NCBI GenBank assembly: GCA_029253285.1
Contig: JAQWZU010000036.1
Location: 1 to 39,475 of the forward strand
Origin: Akkermansiaceae bacterium
GTDB taxonomy: Bacteria > Verrucomicrobiota > Verrucomicrobiia > Verrucomicrobiales > Akkermansiaceae
Reading direction: 5' to 3'
Length of the DNA: 39,475 nt
The position numbers and the translations under genes were made by a program. Positions within the stretch are counted from its first letter, which is position 1; each line of letters opens with the position of its first letter. A model generated the notes under the pieces. It ran no database searches, was not told the DNA's origin, and was given only the letters and a program-made list of their open reading frames with translations. Shown one piece after another: positions 1 to 8,989 of this stretch.

Positions 1-993
1 GGGAGCAATGGCTATCCGGATGGCACGGACACATGTGCGATAGATCGAACGGCTAACTTGGGTGGTTCAAGCAGACTCACGAATGCAGGTAATACCATTG
101 GGACTGTCGCCGGGGTTACCGGGACAGGCACGGGTGATCAGGATATCGTCTTCAAGCATGGTGGCGCCAATACCATTGGGGACCTGACTCTCTTGGCCTC
201 CGCAGCTCCATTTCATATCCGCGAAGAGCGTGACCAGAGCCTAACCATTGATGGTGTGATCAGTGGTGAGGGTGACCTGCTGATGACACGAGACGGCGGG
301 TTTTCCGATGGAGTTGACCCGGATGAACTCATTACCATTACCGGAACGGAACCGAATACAATTACCGGGACAATCCGGCTCTGGAATAGCAACAACAAGG
401 CAGCTCCCGAGGGGCAGCCTTGTTATTGGGTTGCTGACAAGGTGGGAGCTTTCGGTCAGACCTCGGAGTTGACGCTCGAGGGACGTGCCGGGACGAGTGG
501 AGGAATTGCCTCGCTTCGAATTACCGCGAACACGGTGGGTGGCGAAGGCGCGATCGACGATGATGCGACGGTTTTTAATATCGGCGCCAAAGGTGTCCTG
601 AATATCGATGCGGGCGTTAATGAAAAGGTCGGTGAGGGAAACTTATGGATCGATCCGGAGGGGACGGGAAGCTACACCGAAGTTGCTCCGGGAACCTATA
701 CCAACACGGAAGCTTGGATCGAAGGTGATGGAAGTATTACCGTTGGGGCCTCTTCCATTTTAGCAATCACCGAAATCGACCTATCGTCGGATCTAAAATT
801 GGCGCTGACCTGGAATTCGAATCCGGGAAGAATCTATTCCGTGTACTACTCGCTGGATATGATCGATTGGGGTGCTGATCTGGACGACGGTGTTGTTGGA
901 GACGATGGTGAAACCACCACCAGAGAATTTGACCTCTCGGCGATTCCCGCCTTGGACGGTGTTCCAAGGGTCTACTTTAGGGTTGAGCAGTAG
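1..993 (+). CDS. C-terminal part of a large secreted beta-strand-repeat protein (5' end outside window)
   Basis: The frame is open from base 1, so the gene starts upstream; about 330 residues are visible. The text is rich in Gly, Thr, Asn and Asp with short repeated strands (for example NTIGTVAGVTG, NTIGDLTLLA, DGVISGEGDL), as in autotransporter-associated beta-strand-repeat proteins of Verrucomicrobia. The last ~80 residues (LALTWNSNPGRIYSVYYSLD... to YFRVEQ) match the C-terminal beta-sandwich tail common on secreted Verrucomicrobia proteins, with a W-N-x-x-P-G-x-x-Y core and a terminal FRVE. It is probably a cell-surface or extracellular adhesin or scaffold; no catalytic motif is visible. 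It converges on the protease gene with 16 bp between the stop codons. The start and total length cannot be judged here. Confidence 0.75.
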   Translation, partial: GSNGYPDGTDTCAIDRTANLGGSSRLTNAGNTIGTVAGVTGTGTGDQDIVFKHGGANTIGDLTLLASAAPFHIREERDQSLTIDGVISGEGDLLMTRDGGFSDGVDPDELITITGTEPNTITGTIRLWNSNNKAAPEGQPCYWVADKVGAFGQTSELTLEGRAGTSGGIASLRITANTVGGEGAIDDDATVFNIGAKGVLNIDAGVNEKVGEGNLWIDPEGTGSYTEVAPGTYTNTEAWIEGDGSITVGASSILAITEIDLSSDLKLALTWNSNPGRIYSVYYSLDMIDWGADLDDGVVGDDGETTTREFDLSAIPALDGVPRVYFRVEQ

Positions 994-1009
994 TCTCTTT
1001 GGAGCCAGA

Positions 1010-2497
1010 TTACTTCTGGTCGAGATCGCGGATCACCGTGTTGACTTGGAGTGGCGATTCGCCAAAGTTGCCGGCCTTGATTTCCACTGCTGATTCGCGG
1101 ACGAGCTTGCCTTTTGGGTCATAGAGCCGGACGGCGGCTTCGTGGAGTTGGCCTTTGACCTTGCTGCCGTCGGCCCGGCTGAGTTGGAGGAAGAGTTTTC
1201 CTTTTTCGCCTTGATCGGGGCCCAGTTTTTTGAGGAGGGGAGTGAGATCAATTCCGACTTCGATGGGCGTGTCATCCTTCGGTCCGGCGAGGGGAACGTG
1301 GCCGCCATTTCCGCCTCGTCCGAAGAGCGGCCAGCCGTTGAAGGCTTCGGGTGTGATTTCGTGCTCGGCAGATTTGGCGTTCTTGTCTCCGGCGATGCCG
1401 ATGGTCATACGGAGGTCGGTGCGGTCGTTGCAGGAGAGTTTGAGTTTGAGCGTTTGGCTTGGAAGGTAACGGGTCACTTCGGCGCGGCCGAGGTAGTTTC
1501 CACGTTTCCAGCTTGGGTCAATCATGGCGCTGTAGAGGAGATAGATTCGTCCGTCCTTCGACCACTTCTCGCCCCAGGAATTAACCACGATGTAAGCACC
1601 GCGTTCCCAGTCGGCGAGGGTGACCTTGCCATCGTTATTGGTGTCGATGTCGTTGGTGATTTTGCCGTCGCCATTTACATCGTAGCCGACTTGATCGTCG
1701 TATCCCACACAGGTGATCCCGTGCCCGTAGCCGGAGGGTCCCCAGCGGGTCCAGATGTCCTTGCCTGCTTCGTGCTCCCCATCGGGAATGGTTACGGTGA
1801 CTTTCTTCAACTCGCCCATGCGCCCGTCGAGGGCCATGATACCGCCGGGCGTTTTCTTTCCGGGTTGATTGCGATCAAACATCCAACCACGGGCTTCGTT
1901 GAGTTGGGCCACGGTATTGGCGGGAGTGTAGCGATAGCCCGAGACGCGATACTCCATCGCTTCACGCCAAATATCGTAGCCGTTGGGCCACACTCCGATT
2001 TTGTTGAGGCGCACGCCGCCGTAAGATTTCGCGGTGGGAATGCCGATCCGTTTGGCGACCTCCCATCCGTGATAAGCTTCCGACCCTTTGTTCTCGGCAC
2101 GGTTCATCATGTTCCAGGAAAAGTGAGCGGGGAATCTGTTCTCGTCGCGGTCGGCTTTCTTGCCATTCAGGACGTTCATTTCGTAAGTAAAGATGGAAGC
2201 TACCGAAGCAAACTGACCGCAAGCTCCCCACCGCTGTTTGTAGACCGGGGGAAATTCGGGCCTTTTCGAATTGTCGACGCGCGAGGGCAGGCGTTTGGGG
2301 TCGACTTTCGTTTTACCGACATCGGGGCCTTTGGCACCGTTCCAGGTGTCGTAGTTTTTTCCTTCTGAGGGCGGACGCGTAAACCCGCCCGGATACTCGG
2401 CGCGGGCTGTAGCGGATTCTTCGGCCATCACTGGCCCAAGGAGACCGGCAAATGCAAAGCCGCCGGCGACGAGGAGATGTTTCGGAGTGGTGATCAT
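1010..2497 (-). CDS. Secreted papain-like (C1 family) cysteine protease with Ca-binding-type insertion
   Basis: 495 residues with an N-terminal signal peptide (hydrophobic 8-24, cleavage likely near VMA-EE). The papain triad is readable: Cys93 in WGACGQFAS, His259 in GYGHGITCVGYDD and Asn306 in VVNSWGEKW; Gln88 is the probable oxyanion residue, one position closer to the Cys than in papain. Between His and Asn sits an insertion with two Asp/Asn-rich loops, DVNGDGKIT and DTNNDGKVT (about 273-293), of EF-hand/dockerin type, which would bind calcium. The last ~150 residues are a beta-rich domain of unknown role. The gene diverges from the DUF1592 operon across 142 bp, so the two may share regulation. 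The family call is firm; the substrate is unknown. Confidence 0.85.
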   Translation of the reverse strand: MITTPKHLLVAGGFAFAGLLGPVMAEESATARAEYPGGFTRPPSEGKNYDTWNGAKGPDVGKTKVDPKRLPSRVDNSKRPEFPPVYKQRWGACGQFASVASIFTYEMNVLNGKKADRDENRFPAHFSWNMMNRAENKGSEAYHGWEVAKRIGIPTAKSYGGVRLNKIGVWPNGYDIWREAMEYRVSGYRYTPANTVAQLNEARGWMFDRNQPGKKTPGGIMALDGRMGELKKVTVTIPDGEHEAGKDIWTRWGPSGYGHGITCVGYDDQVGYDVNGDGKITNDIDTNNDGKVTLADWERGAYIVVNSWGEKWSKDGRIYLLYSAMIDPSWKRGNYLGRAEVTRYLPSQTLKLKLSCNDRTDLRMTIGIAGDKNAKSAEHEITPEAFNGWPLFGRGGNGGHVPLAGPKDDTPIEVGIDLTPLLKKLGPDQGEKGKLFLQLSRADGSKVKGQLHEAAVRLYDPKGKLVRESAVEIKAGNFGESPLQVNTVIRDLDQK

Positions 2498-2639
2498 GAG
2501 TGGAGTTTTGAAGTGATACTGCGTTTAGCAGAGGGGTCAAGGTGTAGGTTCGATTGAGAATGGTAATCGCTCCTTCCCCACAAACATTCGCCGATAGAAG
2601 TAAGTAGGTGTGGGCAGTAGACAGGGAGCGGCATCTACG

Positions 2640-5123
2640 ATGATCAAATCCTGCACCGATACCCTAAAGAAAATTGGCATCACGGCGTGGTGTCTTTTGG
2701 CATCTGCCTCCATGGGTCGTGCCGAGCTGCCTTCCTTGGCTGAAGCCCGGGAAGCGGGGCGGGCGAATTCGGCTTTGTTGTCCTCACGAAAGGAGGTCCC
2801 GACGGGAGTGCCGACCGCGAATCTTGGGGACTTTAAAAAGCACATCGCGCCCATCCTCAAGAAGACCTGTGTGGAATGCCATGGGCCGAAGAAGGCGAAG
2901 GGGAAGTTCCGCATTGATACCCTCGATCCGAATCTCATGGAGGGCGGCGATGTCGATTGGTGGTTGGAGGTTCTTGATGTCCTGAGCAATGGTGAGATGC
3001 CGCCTGAAGACGCGGATCTTCATCTGGCGGACGAGGATCTGGGAAAAGTTACCGAGTGGTTGAGTGGGGAAATTGACAAGGCCTCCACCGCGCGCCGCAA
3101 TGAGGGAGGGCATTCCTCGTTTCGTCGCATGGCTCGTTACGAATACGATTACGCGCTGCAGGATCTCCTGGGCTTGCCCTATTCGCTGGTCGATAATCTC
3201 CCGCCGGAGACGGCTTCCGAGGATGGATTCAAGAATAGCTCGGAGATACTGCAAATGTCCGCGATGCAATTTGAAATTTATCGTGAGATTGCCTTGAAGG
3301 CTCTCAAGCACACCACCGTTCTCGGTGAGCGGCCTGAGATGGTGGTTTATCGCTTGCCGGGGCAGGACGAGAAATTGTCGGCCCTTGATGGCGAAGACGT
3401 CGGTAACGTTCATCTTCTCAAAGAGAATGTGAAGAAAGGCCAGACCTCCCCGAAAGTGGCTTTGTTGGACCGGAGGAAACGTTCGGTGAAGTATAATCTC
3501 AGTAATCATCTTCCCGACGAAGGAACCATGCGGATTACCCTCCGCGCTGGACGCACTTCGATGAACGAGGATGAGTTTGCCAGCCTGCGTTTTACCTTCA
3601 GTGCGCATACCAGCAACAACGCCAATTTTTCCGAAGTCATCAGCGCGCGCGACATTCCGGTGACGGCTTCGGTCGATGACCCGCAGCTCATTCATTTGGA
3701 CATTCCGCTCAGCGAGATCCAACGCAATCCGTTTCGGAAGAACAAAAAGAATTTCCCCCGACGCGATGAGTTTTTGACCATCGAGTATCAAGCGAGCACG
3801 CGGGGTAAGGAACCGCTCGGCGTCCTGATTGACTTCGTCGAAATCAGCGCGCCGCACTTCGAGAAATGGCCGCCGCAAACTCATCGGGAGATTTTCTTCG
3901 AGAGCGAAAACAAAACGAATGAAGAAAAATACGCCCGAGAAGTCCTGACGCGATTCATGGTGCTGGCCTGGCGTCGTCCGCTTGAGGTGAAGGAAGTGGA
4001 GCCCTTCGTGAACTTGTTTGCGAAATACCGTCCTGAGTTCGCCACCATGGAAGAAGCGATGCTGGAAGTCTTGGCAACCATTCTGGCGACGCCGGAATTT
4101 CTTTACCTGACGCAACAAGATTCCAAGACGGTCAGTGAAGTCGAGTTGGCCAGTCGCCTGTCGTTTTTTCTTTGGTCCAGTATTCCTGACGAAGAACTGC
4201 TGACGCTCGCCTGGGAGGGAACGCTCAAGAAGCCGGAGGTTCTGAAAGGGCAAATCGGACGCATGTTGGCGGACCCACGGGCAAAGCGCTTCTCGCGAAA
4301 TTTCGTGCAGCAATGGCTCGGTCTGGATGCCATGGCAAGTGTGGTGCATGTGAAGGACGGTTCGCTTTTTGAAGCGATGCAGGAAGAGCCGGTCGCCTTC
4401 TTTGATCACGTTCTCAAGAGCAACGACAGCGTGATGGATTTTCTGCACTCGGACTATGCCGTAGTGAACGAAAAGTTGGCGGGGCATTATCGTATCCGCG
4501 ATGTCTATGGTCCGTATTTTCGAAAGGTTGCGGTGAAGCCCGATCTCAATCGCGGCGGGATTCTCACCAATGCCGCGATCCTCGCGATGAATTCCGATGG
4601 CAAGGATTCCCATCCGCTCAAGCGCGGCATTTGGATGCTGGAACGCGTTCTCCATGACCCGCCGCCGCCCGCGCCGCCTAATGTCCCGGAGGTGGATTTG
4701 ACCGACCCGAGGATTTTGGAAATGACGCTCAAGGAACGCATCGTCGATCATCGCAACAAGCCGGCTTGCATTTCCTGTCACGCCAAGATTGATCCCTGGG
4801 GAATTGCTTTTGAAAACTACGACGCCCTGGGGTCCTACCGGACGATGATCAAGAACAAGCCTGTCGATGCAACCTCGGCTTTATTTAACAAAAAGGAATT
4901 GGCCGGGATGGATGGCTTAAAACGCTATCTGCTTGCGGAGAGGCAGGATCAATTCACTCGTGCGATGGTTCACAAGATGACGGCCTACGCGCTCGGGCGG
5001 CCCTTGGGCTTCAGTGATCATGCCGAGATCGATGCCCTGGCGGTGCAATTCAGAAAAAAGGGAGATCGTTTAGGTGATTTGATACACTTGATTGTTCACA
5101 GCAGTATCTTCCACTCGAAGTAG
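2640..5123 (+). CDS. DUF1592/DUF1588/DUF1585 secreted cytochrome-type protein (copy 1)
   Basis: 827 residues from ATG 2640. An upstream GTG is also in frame, but the ATG gives a clean signal peptide (hydrophobic 10-27) and has AGGGAG 12 bases upstream. Domains in order: a c-type heme motif CVECH (Cys77, Cys80, His81) with the PSCyt1-like GEMPPED segment; a DUF1587/1595-like part (RMARYEYDYALQDLLG); DUF1592 (RFMVLAWRRPL to ATPEFLYL); DUF1588 (SRLSFFLWSSIPDEELL to WLGLD); and a C-terminal DUF1585 part holding a second motif CISCH (710-714) followed by AKIDPWGIAFENYD. The family is abundant in Planctomycetes and Verrucomicrobia; an electron-transfer role in periplasmic polymer breakdown is inferred. 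It is first in an operon with the DUF1552 gene, whose ATG lies 2 bases after this stop. Confidence 0.9.
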   Translation: MIKSCTDTLKKIGITAWCLLASASMGRAELPSLAEAREAGRANSALLSSRKEVPTGVPTANLGDFKKHIAPILKKTCVECHGPKKAKGKFRIDTLDPNLMEGGDVDWWLEVLDVLSNGEMPPEDADLHLADEDLGKVTEWLSGEIDKASTARRNEGGHSSFRRMARYEYDYALQDLLGLPYSLVDNLPPETASEDGFKNSSEILQMSAMQFEIYREIALKALKHTTVLGERPEMVVYRLPGQDEKLSALDGEDVGNVHLLKENVKKGQTSPKVALLDRRKRSVKYNLSNHLPDEGTMRITLRAGRTSMNEDEFASLRFTFSAHTSNNANFSEVISARDIPVTASVDDPQLIHLDIPLSEIQRNPFRKNKKNFPRRDEFLTIEYQASTRGKEPLGVLIDFVEISAPHFEKWPPQTHREIFFESENKTNEEKYAREVLTRFMVLAWRRPLEVKEVEPFVNLFAKYRPEFATMEEAMLEVLATILATPEFLYLTQQDSKTVSEVELASRLSFFLWSSIPDEELLTLAWEGTLKKPEVLKGQIGRMLADPRAKRFSRNFVQQWLGLDAMASVVHVKDGSLFEAMQEEPVAFFDHVLKSNDSVMDFLHSDYAVVNEKLAGHYRIRDVYGPYFRKVAVKPDLNRGGILTNAAILAMNSDGKDSHPLKRGIWMLERVLHDPPPPAPPNVPEVDLTDPRILEMTLKERIVDHRNKPACISCHAKIDPWGIAFENYDALGSYRTMIKNKPVDATSALFNKKELAGMDGLKRYLLAERQDQFTRAMVHKMTAYALGRPLGFSDHAEIDALAVQFRKKGDRLGDLIHLIVHSSIFHSK

Positions 5124-5125
5124 TG

Positions 5126-6523
5126 ATGAAATCAGCCGCAAGTCAGTTGAACCGGAGAAAATTTCTGCATGGCGCAGGAGTGTCGCTGGCTCTGCCTTGG
5201 TTTGAAACCTTCGCCGCGAGTCGCTCCGGGCAGGACCCTGCGCCCAAACGCTTTCTCAGTGTCTACCATCCCGACGGCGTCGGCTTGCCGGTGAAGGAGG
5301 ATCCGGCTTGGAAGGACTGGAGTTGGTTTCCACGAGGTGGCGAGAGAGATTTCCAACTCACTAAAGTGCTCGATGTCCTCGAGCCCTTGCGCAAGGAGAT
5401 CACCATTTATTCGGGGCTTTCGCATCCGGCGGCCCGGAGTGTTCACGGTCATTCCAATGCCGACCAGTATCTCACCGGCGCAGCCATCGGTGGACACGGA
5501 GCTTATCAGAATTCGGTCTCCATCGATCAGGTCTATGCCGAACAAGTGGGGCAATACACGCGCCACTCCTCGTTGGTGATGTCGACCAACGGAGGCGTCG
5601 GCGGCCCCCGGGGGGCCCAGACGCAATCCTACAATCGCAGCGGTCGACCGATCCCGGCTCTCAATCATCCCAAGCAAATCTTCGACATGCTTTTCGTCAC
5701 CAGCGGGAAGGATGCCGCAGCGAAATTGGCGAGAAGCAAAAGTGCGCTGGATCTTCTCATCACCAACACTCGAGCTCTCGGACGAAAACTTTCTAAGCAC
5801 GATCAGGAGACCCTGGCACAGTATCTCGATGCCGTTCGCGACACCGAAGTGAAGTTGGAGAAAGCCCGTAAGTGGATTGATACTGCGGTTCCCAAAGTGG
5901 ACACCTCGAATCTGCACCTCGAAGCCGGGCCGAAAGAAGCACAACTTTACTTCGAAACGATGTATGAGCTGATCTACCTTTCCTTTCTCAGTGACTCGAC
6001 CCGCGTGGCGACCTTCCAGTTGGGTCGCGAGAATGGCGGCGGGGAACACGACCTCCTCTCGAAGGCCGTTGGTTTGGGAAATGCCCATGGCTTGACGCAC
6101 GCCGTCAAGAAGCCCAAAGGCTGGGAAAATCTTGGCACCTACAACCGCTACCAAGCGGAAGAATTCGGACGCTTCGTGCAGAAGCTCAAGGGCACCAAAG
6201 AGCCGAACGGACAGGGGAGTATCCTCGACAACACCTTCGCGATGCATGGATCTGCCTCTAGTAGTTTCCACCTCTCCCGCAACTACCCTATCATCTCGGC
6301 TGGCGGCAAAAACCTCGGTTTTAAAAATGGCCGCTATCTCAAATTCGGCAAAGGCAACGAAGACAACCAAGCCGGTGCCGGCATCGTCAGCGACAAAGGC
6401 TGGCGCGGAAAAGTGGAAGTCGAAGAACTCCCGCTCTCCCAACTCTTCGTCACCGTCCTGCAACGTCTCGGTGTTGAGACGGACGCCTTCGGTGGCTTCA
6501 CCGGGGCCTTGGATCGGGTTTAG
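5126..6523 (+). CDS. DUF1552 Tat-exported protein (copy 1)
   Basis: 465 residues from ATG 5126 (an in-frame GTG directly upstream overlaps the previous stop). The N-terminus carries a twin-arginine signal, NRRKFLHGAGVSLALP (Arg10-Arg11), so it is exported folded. The body matches DUF1552: YHPDGVGLP near the start, YSGLSHPAARSVHGHSNADQYLTG, a helical segment LGRKLSKHDQETLAQYLDAVRDTEVKLEKA, and STRVATFQLGRENGGGEHDLL. DUF1552 genes typically sit beside DUF1592 genes, as here; the biochemical role is unknown. Translational coupling with the upstream gene is likely (2-base gap). The sulfatase follows after 18 bases. Confidence 0.9.
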   Translation: MKSAASQLNRRKFLHGAGVSLALPWFETFAASRSGQDPAPKRFLSVYHPDGVGLPVKEDPAWKDWSWFPRGGERDFQLTKVLDVLEPLRKEITIYSGLSHPAARSVHGHSNADQYLTGAAIGGHGAYQNSVSIDQVYAEQVGQYTRHSSLVMSTNGGVGGPRGAQTQSYNRSGRPIPALNHPKQIFDMLFVTSGKDAAAKLARSKSALDLLITNTRALGRKLSKHDQETLAQYLDAVRDTEVKLEKARKWIDTAVPKVDTSNLHLEAGPKEAQLYFETMYELIYLSFLSDSTRVATFQLGRENGGGEHDLLSKAVGLGNAHGLTHAVKKPKGWENLGTYNRYQAEEFGRFVQKLKGTKEPNGQGSILDNTFAMHGSASSSFHLSRNYPIISAGGKNLGFKNGRYLKFGKGNEDNQAGAGIVSDKGWRGKVEVEELPLSQLFVTVLQRLGVETDAFGGFTGALDRV

Positions 6524-6541
6524 GATTTGGGCATTCTTATC

Positions 6542-7840
6542 ATGAAATTTCCCTTCGCTACTTTTCGAGTCCTTGTCGTAATATTATTGCTGGCAGCTCC
6601 CTTGATGGCACGGAAGCCGAATGTGATCATTATCTTCACCGACGATCAGGGCACCATCGATATGAATTGCTATGGGGCGAAGGATTTGGTCACGCCGCAC
6701 ATGGATGGGTTGGCGAAGCGGGGAGTGCGGTTTACCCAGTTTTATTCGGCGGCTCCGGTGTGCTCGCCGTCGCGCGTGGGCCTCTTGACGGGGCGGACGC
6801 CCCAGCATGGTGGATTGAATGGCAATGTGGGACTCAACTCGGTGGGGATGCCTTCGAGCCAGGTTACGATCGCCGAGGAATTTAAGAAGGCGGGTTACGC
6901 CACGGCGCACATTGGCAAGTGGCATCTCGGGCATCACAAGGAAACCATTCCCAACGGCCAGGGCTTCGATTATTCCTTCGGACACCTTGTCGGGTGCATC
7001 GATAATTATTCCCACTTCTTCTACTGGAGTGGCCCCAACAAGCACGACCTCTGGCGGAATGGAAAAGAGGTGTTTCACAACGGCGAGTTCTTTCCCGATC
7101 TCATGGTCAACGAAGCCGGTGCGTTCATTGATCAGAACAAGGAGAAGCCTTTCTTCATCTATTTCGCCCTCAATACGCCGCATTATCCTTATCAAGGATC
7201 GCCCCAGTGGTTGGAGCACTACAAAGACCTTCCTTATCCCCGCAATCTCTACGCGGCCTTTCTCTCAACCACCGATGACCGGATTGGGACTCTCCTGAGG
7301 AAGGTCGACGACGCGGGCCTGACGAAGGACACCATTGTCATTTTTCAATCGGACCACGGAGCCTCGGAAGAAGTGCGGGCGCATAACGGCGGCGGGAGCG
7401 CCGGACCTCATCGTGGAGCCAAGTTCAGTCTCTACGAAGGAGGGATTCGTGTCCCCGCCATCATCTCCTGGCCCGGTACGATCCCTGAAGGTGAAACCCG
7501 CGATCAACTCGCCACCGGCTGCGATTGGTATCCCACCTTGATGGAGCTTTGCAAAGTCTCCGCCGGGGATCACAAGATCGATGGCAAGAGCCTCCTGCCC
7601 GTCATCAAATCGAGGAAGGCCCAAACCGCGCATGAGAGTTTTAATTGGAAATCCGGAAAGTACGTCGCGATCCGCGAAGGAAAGTGGAAGTTGATTACTA
7701 CTGGAAAAAAGATCGAACTCTACGATCTGCCCAATGACCTGGGAGAGGCGAACAACCTCGCCAAGAAGCATCCGGAGATCGTCGAGCGACTTCAGGGAAA
7801 GAGTCGCGAGTATTGGCGGACTATTTCGGCGAAGAAGTGA
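6542..7840 (+). CDS. Secreted type I sulfatase (formylglycine-dependent)
   Basis: 432 residues from ATG 6542; an in-frame TTG 15 bases upstream is less likely because the ATG starts a clean signal peptide (hydrophobic 9-21, LMA-RKP). Metal ligands Asp34-Asp35 lie in NVIIIFTDDQG. The maturation signature CSPSR (Cys74) gives the formylglycine nucleophile, followed by GLLTGRTPQHGG. Further active-site motifs are IGKWHLG (Lys126, His128), QSDHG and RGAKFSLYEGGIRVP. The length is somewhat short for the family but complete, ending in a normal C-terminal subdomain (GKYVAIREGKWKLI). It would hydrolyse sulfate esters, most plausibly on an extracellular or periplasmic glycan. Third gene of the DUF1592-DUF1552 operon. 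It needs a formylglycine-generating or anaerobic maturase encoded outside this window. Confidence 0.93.
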   Translation: MKFPFATFRVLVVILLLAAPLMARKPNVIIIFTDDQGTIDMNCYGAKDLVTPHMDGLAKRGVRFTQFYSAAPVCSPSRVGLLTGRTPQHGGLNGNVGLNSVGMPSSQVTIAEEFKKAGYATAHIGKWHLGHHKETIPNGQGFDYSFGHLVGCIDNYSHFFYWSGPNKHDLWRNGKEVFHNGEFFPDLMVNEAGAFIDQNKEKPFFIYFALNTPHYPYQGSPQWLEHYKDLPYPRNLYAAFLSTTDDRIGTLLRKVDDAGLTKDTIVIFQSDHGASEEVRAHNGGGSAGPHRGAKFSLYEGGIRVPAIISWPGTIPEGETRDQLATGCDWYPTLMELCKVSAGDHKIDGKSLLPVIKSRKAQTAHESFNWKSGKYVAIREGKWKLITTGKKIELYDLPNDLGEANNLAKKHPEIVERLQGKSREYWRTISAKK

Positions 7841-7899
7841 TCGTTGTCGAAAGCGGTGCTTTTGATGCCTCTCATCCGCCCCAAAATTGAAAATTTCGG

Positions 7900-8724
7900 C
7901 TACTTTAGCCAACCCAGCTTCACGAGGAAGGCCTCGGCTTCCTTGGTCGTGAGCTTCAGGTGTTCCCCGCGATTGAAAAATCCATGACCGGCGCCTTCGT
8001 AGGAAACGAGTTTGCAGGGCCGCTTGAGTTTTTTCATCTGCCTTTCGAATACTTCCACCGTGGCAATCGGCACCGTGGTGTCTTTCGAGCCATGCATGAT
8101 CAAGGTCGGTGGAGTGTCCTTGCTGACGTGGTGGGCGGGTGAAAGGTCTTCGGGCTTTGCCACGCCGAGACGTTCAATGGCGAGGGTGCGTCGAGCTTTC
8201 CATTCCCCAAGACTGGCCAGGGTGGTGGCGGGATTAAAGAGGATCATGGCGTTGGGCCGTTCGTCGCTGCCCAGGTCATCCAGAGTGCCAATGCTCGCGG
8301 CGACGTGTCCGCCTGCCGAGCCACCGGCGGTGGCGATGCGTTTGGGATCAACACCGAGTCTGTCGGCATTTTTTCGGACCCATGCTAGCGCGGCCTTTCC
8401 GTCCTTCACGCATTCGACGGCGGGAGTTCCGTGGCGGCTTTTCACCCGGTAATCCACCAGCATCGCGATCATCCCGCGTTTGGCCAGGTGTCGCGCCTGT
8501 GGTTCGAACTGAGCTGGCGATCCGGCATTCCAACCACCGCCAAAAAAGAACAAGATGGCGGGCTTGGCCTGGCCGTCGACTTTTTCGCCAAAGATCCACG
8601 TCTTCAATTCCACCTCGCCCACCGTTCGGTATACCTCGGTTCGGGCATCGACGATCTTGGGTGGATAAGGCGGTGCGGCGTGCAGATTGGTGACGAGAAG
8701 AAAGAGCGCGAATAAGCGGAGCAT
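7900..8724 (-). CDS. Exported alpha/beta hydrolase (esterase/lipase-like)
   Basis: 274 residues from ATG 8724; a longer frame from TTG 8763 runs through the palindrome and is not preferred, because the ATG gives a signal peptide (MLRLFALFLLVTNLHA). Oxyanion loop FFFGGGWNAG corresponds to the HGGG loop of hormone-sensitive-lipase-like esterases. The nucleophile elbow is GGSAGG (Ser in TAGGSAGGHVAAS). The acid is likely Asp in HGSKDTTVP and the base His in GAGHGFFN. Homologues are often annotated as acetyl esterases or xylanase-like hydrolases; the substrate cannot be told. It converges on the sulfatase (59-base gap) and is transcribed singly. The palindrome 24 bases before the ATG suggests dedicated regulation. 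Confidence 0.85.
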   Translation of the reverse strand: MLRLFALFLLVTNLHAAPPYPPKIVDARTEVYRTVGEVELKTWIFGEKVDGQAKPAILFFFGGGWNAGSPAQFEPQARHLAKRGMIAMLVDYRVKSRHGTPAVECVKDGKAALAWVRKNADRLGVDPKRIATAGGSAGGHVAASIGTLDDLGSDERPNAMILFNPATTLASLGEWKARRTLAIERLGVAKPEDLSPAHHVSKDTPPTLIMHGSKDTTVPIATVEVFERQMKKLKRPCKLVSYEGAGHGFFNRGEHLKLTTKEAEAFLVKLGWLK

Positions 8725-8747
8725 GGAGGATGAAACGCAATAAAGAG

Positions 8748-8767
8748 TAATTTGTTGCAACAAATTA
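8748..8767. promoter_or_regulatory. 20-bp perfect palindrome, candidate operator
   Basis: TAATTTGTTGCAACAAATTA reads the same on both strands without mismatch. It lies 24 bases upstream of the hydrolase ATG (8724), where a repressor would block transcription. It has no loop and no T-run, so it is a poor terminator. The form (AT-rich arms around a central GC step) fits a dimeric LacI- or TetR-like operator, but no regulator gene is in the window. Confidence 0.5.
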
Positions 8768-8989
8768 TTGTTGGCCTTTGGTGCCGCGCGAGGATGGGGT
8801 GGAAATCGTTTGGGCGTTTTCGTCTTTGTGCAAGGCTGATGAAAAGGGGCTCACTCTTACGATAATGAATCTCGAGGGCAAAGAGGTGGAGAAAGCGTCT
8901 CTCGTCTCATTGCAATCTTGATGGGGAAGGCCGGGGTTAATTTTTCGTATTGTTGACAGTCCTCTGGATTTAGCAGGGGATGGGGGACG

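Noticed and set aside
1142-2368. 408-codon open frame opposite the protease gene
   Set aside because: It is the antisense shadow of a gene with a complete papain triad and signal peptide. It has no motif of its own.
2784-4781. 665-codon open frame opposite the DUF1592 gene
   Set aside because: Antisense shadow in high-GC coding DNA. The plus strand has two heme motifs and clear domain motifs.
5132-6463. 443-codon open frame opposite the DUF1552 gene
   Set aside because: Antisense shadow without signal peptide or recognisable motif.
8751-8911. Start-less open frame of 53 codons after the palindrome
   Set aside because: The text (VPREDGVEIVWAFSSLCKAD and on) looks mildly protein-like but has no ATG near its beginning and matches no family. 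It is probably chance.
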